64,000 nt of DNA from JBGSQR01 sp964509295 (GTDB lineage Bacteria > Desulfobacterota > Desulfuromonadia > Geobacterales > Pseudopelobacteraceae). Below, piece by piece: positions 61,078-64,000 of this stretch (the first letter of the stretch is position 1; each line of letters begins with the position of its first letter). A program made the translations under genes and the position numbers. The notes under the pieces were generated by a model. It made no database searches. It was not told where the DNA came from and was given only the letters and a program-made list of their open reading frames with translations. The DNA is taken from the NCBI GenBank assembly GCA_964509295.1, contig CAZDWS010000010.1, positions 62,001 through 126,000 on the forward strand. The letters are read 5' to 3'.

Positions 61078-63320
61078 CTCCGGGTACAGGTCGGCTGAAA
61101 CATATTATTTTCGCTATCCTGATGCTGTTTATCAGCGGTGCAGTTGGTATTACTTCCTATACTATCTGGTTTCTTCGCTCTGATACTATTGCACATGGCC
61201 ATGAGCTGGCTTCCATGCACTCCAGAAGCTTTGAGGACGTTCTTACCCAAAATCTGCATGTCATAGAGTTGCTTGCAGCCAATATGCCGCAGGACATCAG
61301 CAATCCGGACAGAAAACGCAAAATCGAAGAATCGTTAGTTAACGCTATCCGCAGAACGCCTTTTTTGAGATCCGTATCATTACTGGATAATCATGGCCGG
61401 ATCCTTGCCAGCTCAAACCGGGACAATATGGGTATCAACATTAAGACGGACAATTTTCTGCCCGATACAGGCTTAAAACCGGAAATTCTGCGCATAGGCA
61501 TACCATGGTCCGGGCGTGATTTTGCCGAGGGTAAAGCAACAGGACCAGATCATTTTGTTGTCAGGGATGAAGCTTATTTCATACCGGTCATACAGACACT
61601 GCAAGTAAATGAAGTGACCTATACACTGCTCATGGCAATCAATCCGGACCATTTTATAAACCATATTCTACAGAAACTGGAGGTAAAAGAGGGTTGGGTA
61701 GAAGTTCTCCGCTATGACGGCATTCTGCTCATGTCCAGTGACTCCAGGCAACATCCCGGTTCCAGACGGGATCAGGCCATACCTCTCCAAAACCTTAACG
61801 AATCAGAATCCGCCAGGTTCCGCATGGACCAGGGATCGGGCGCCAGCTCATTGAGCGCTTTGCTGGCATCACGTCTCTATCCGGTCGTGGTTGTTACCCA
61901 TCTTGATCTTGAATACGCCTTGCAAAACTGGAGGGGTACTTCGAAAACACTGCTCAGCTTAACCATTCCGGCCCTGGCCCTGTTTTGTCTGATTGCAGCC
62001 CTGCTTTATCGACGCCAGGCACAACTGAATCAACAACACTCAAAACTTGAGCAGATCCAGAGAATCAATGCAACTGTCTTTGATGCCAGCACCGAAGCCA
62101 TTCTCATCACCGATATCGAGACCCGGATCATCTCCATTAATCAGGCATTTACCAGCGCCACCGGTTATCTTCCGCAAGAAGTTCTCGGACTTCATCTTTT
62201 TGAACTGCTAACGGAAGACAGCATTGCGGCATGTAAAAAGATGCTGCCGGAATTGGACAAAAACAGCTTGTCCGCACCGGTACTTAACCTTGCCAGAATA
62301 GAAGTCCAGCAATACTGCAAAGACGGGCGGTTGCTCTGGATGGAAATCCTGTCCACACCGGAACGGGATACCAGGGCAAATATTACCGGTTATCACCGCA
62401 TAGGCAGGAATATCACGGAACGCAAAAAGTCTGAAGAGCAGCTTCAGCTTTCTGCAAACGTGTTTAACTACACCCGTGAGGGCATAATAATCACTTCCGC
62501 CAACAGCAGAATTTTTGAAGTCAATGATGCTTTCTGCAACATTACAGGCTATAGCCGTGAAGAAATACTTGGACAGACTCCAGCCATTCTCCGCTCCGAT
62601 CTGCAGGAGAATTCTTTTTTCACAAATATCTGGAATGAGCTGACAGTTAAAGGGTATTGGGATGGTGAGCTATGGAGCCGGCGCAAGAATGGCGAACCAT
62701 TGGCCCTGTTCATGACTGTCAGCGCAGTGCGAGACGAAAACGGCAAGGCACGACAGCACGTTGCTCTGGTTACCGATATAACTCCGCTTAAAACCTACCA
62801 GAAAGAGCTTGAACATATTGCCCACTTTGATGCGCTGACCGGACTGCCAAACCGCGTTCTACTGGCGGACCGATTAAATCTGGCCATAAGCCAGGCCCGA
62901 AGGCGCAATCTCAAGCTGGCAATAGCTTTTCTGGACCTTGATGGCTTCAAAGCGGTCAACGACACATACGGGCATGATTCCGGCGACCAGCTCCTAATGG
63001 CAGTAGCCAGCCGGATGAAACATGTTCTGCGGGCGGGCGACACACTTGCCCGAATGGGCGGAGACGAATTTGTTATTGTCCTGATCGATTTGACCGAAAC
63101 AACAGACAGTATCCCCATGCTCCAGCGACTGCTTGAAGCTGCCGCCCTGCCGGTTACAATCGGTCCGAATTGCGTTCAGGTCTCTGCCAGTCTCGGAGTC
63201 ACGTTCTTTCCACAGGACGCCGAAATTAACTCGGATCAGCTTCTCCGCCAGGCCGATCAGGCCATGTATCAAGCAAAAATGGCCGGCAAAAATCGCTATC
63301 ATATTTTTGTACCGGAATAA
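61074..63320 (+). CDS. Membrane diguanylate cyclase with PAS domains
   Basis: 748 residues: TM1 (about 10-32), periplasmic Cache-like sensor (about 35-290), TM2 (about 295-315), PAS 1 (about 330-450), PAS 2 (about 455-575) and GGDEF domain (about 580-748) with intact active site GGDEF (662-666) and the inhibitory I-site RAGD five residues upstream. It should make c-di-GMP from GTP. Translation is coupled to the binding-protein gene (ATGA overlap). Confidence 0.94.
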   Translation: MTPGTGRLKHIIFAILMLFISGAVGITSYTIWFLRSDTIAHGHELASMHSRSFEDVLTQNLHVIELLAANMPQDISNPDRKRKIEESLVNAIRRTPFLRSVSLLDNHGRILASSNRDNMGINIKTDNFLPDTGLKPEILRIGIPWSGRDFAEGKATGPDHFVVRDEAYFIPVIQTLQVNEVTYTLLMAINPDHFINHILQKLEVKEGWVEVLRYDGILLMSSDSRQHPGSRRDQAIPLQNLNESESARFRMDQGSGASSLSALLASRLYPVVVVTHLDLEYALQNWRGTSKTLLSLTIPALALFCLIAALLYRRQAQLNQQHSKLEQIQRINATVFDASTEAILITDIETRIISINQAFTSATGYLPQEVLGLHLFELLTEDSIAACKKMLPELDKNSLSAPVLNLARIEVQQYCKDGRLLWMEILSTPERDTRANITGYHRIGRNITERKKSEEQLQLSANVFNYTREGIIITSANSRIFEVNDAFCNITGYSREEILGQTPAILRSDLQENSFFTNIWNELTVKGYWDGELWSRRKNGEPLALFMTVSAVRDENGKARQHVALVTDITPLKTYQKELEHIAHFDALTGLPNRVLLADRLNLAISQARRRNLKLAIAFLDLDGFKAVNDTYGHDSGDQLLMAVASRMKHVLRAGDTLARMGGDEFVIVLIDLTETTDSIPMLQRLLEAAALPVTIGPNCVQVSASLGVTFFPQDAEINSDQLLRQADQAMYQAKMAGKNRYHIFVPE

Positions 63321-63537
63321 AATTCATCTCGGGAATCCGACCGATCGACCTGCATAAATCAAATCATACAACCCAACACGCTGTTCCGACTGAGATACTA
63401 CTACCTCATTTCTTTCACATCATTGAATACTAAAACAATTTTTCTGTTCCGTACATATTTGGCGATTGAAATAATTAACAAGTAGGAATATAAATCAAAC
63501 ATGATTTTATTTTATGCTATGAAAAAAGGATGCTACC

Positions 63538-63948
63538 ATGAAAACCTCAATGTACACTGGCGTAAAGACTATTCTGCTTGTCGACCACGAAGACTACCTC
63601 AGCACATTCCTCAGCAAACTACTGGAAAAAAAAGGTTACAACGTTATCACCGCTGCCAACCTTGAACAGGCGATCAGTACTTACGCATCCAAACAGAGCC
63701 GGATCGATCTTATTTTAATGGACATCTCAAAAGAAACCGACTGTGGACTGGCTGCTTTTAATAGCCTGAAGGAAAATGATCCGGAAATTTTGGTACTGCT
63801 CACAAGTATTTATTCTCAAGAGCATCTGGGTGGCCTGGAAAACATGCCATTTATAAGAAAGCCCATGATTCCGTCTGAACTTTTCCAAACACTCAACAGC
63901 ATGTTTTGTGACTATGCTGCAGCGACAAAACGAGCCAGAAAGATGTAG
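63538..63948 (+). CDS. Single-domain response regulator
   Basis: 136 residues, receiver domain with D16/E18 acidic region (LLVDHED), phosphoacceptor D62 (LILMDISKE), Thr in LLTS and K108 (FIRKP). The acidic pair is DHED rather than the usual DD, so metal binding may differ. There is no output domain. It stands alone 217 bases after the GGDEF gene; a kinase partner is not visible in the window. Confidence 0.85.
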   Translation: MKTSMYTGVKTILLVDHEDYLSTFLSKLLEKKGYNVITAANLEQAISTYASKQSRIDLILMDISKETDCGLAAFNSLKENDPEILVLLTSIYSQEHLGGLENMPFIRKPMIPSELFQTLNSMFCDYAAATKRARKM

Positions 63949-64000
63949 CACTAGTCCCCATACGCATTTTTGCAAAAACCTGAACAGGCATACATCATCT

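Overview
The window reads as chromosomal DNA of an anaerobic, Gram-negative delta-type proteobacterium, most likely a Geobacter/Pelobacter relative (Geobacterales, Desulfuromonadota). This rests on gene content, not on a database search: a short MetH without reactivation domain, a mini c-type cytochrome, a Lys-rich 35-residue protein of a type common in Geobacter, lipoproteins, abundant two-component and chemotaxis parts, and many palindromic intergenic repeats. I see no prophage, insertion sequence or CRISPR array.

Layout. 1-7559 (+): assimilatory sulfate reduction (end of cysH, cysD, cysN, a compact siroheme reductase, a ThiF-like E1 enzyme with a fused beta-grasp domain), then mnmA and fba. 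7809-14830 (-): a cytoplasmic alpha-amylase, a methyltransferase, a lipoprotein, DsrE-like and DUF1428 proteins, a three-gene operon (DUF1858 / Cys-rich protein / hemerythrin) behind a well-placed FNR-type site, and an all-helical solenoid protein. 14942-28558 (+): a DUF4139-type secreted protein, then a surface-polysaccharide cluster with regulator, GDP-fucose synthase, flippase, three methyltransferases, a fucosyltransferase, further glycosyltransferases (one a GT2-GT4 fusion) and a large YfhO-like membrane protein. 28548-33647: a TrmN6-like methyltransferase, alanine dehydrogenase, an ABM monooxygenase, a CheX protein with four MshEN motifs beside a CheY, and a parvulin isomerase.

33759-37299 (+): a secretion operon made of a lipoprotein that resembles a free-standing subtilase propeptide, a subtilase with four C-terminal repeats, and an fn3 lipoprotein. 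37393-41865 (-): murI-gerMN-metH and an unknown conserved gene. 42024-47118 (+): hrcA-grpE-dnaK-dnaJ with a promoter and CIRCE operator before hrcA. 47185-49751: a small membrane protein, a diheme cytochrome, an RlmL-like methyltransferase and coaE. 49883-49959: tRNA-Arg(CCG). 50129-63948: an SDR, a histidine kinase/response regulator pair, a chemoreceptor without sensor domain, a 35-residue Lys-rich protein, a polyphosphate-type cluster (sixA, CHAD, ppx), a molybdopterin oxidoreductase, a periplasmic binding protein coupled to a PAS-GGDEF protein, and a response regulator.

The points most worth a second look are the MshEN x4-CheX fusion, the FNR-type promoter of the hemerythrin operon, the free propeptide-like lipoprotein in the subtilase operon, the ThiF/sulfite reductase pairing, the unrecognised C-terminal domain of CysN, and at least six palindromic repeat families, four of which have arms built from tandem 7- or 8-mers.
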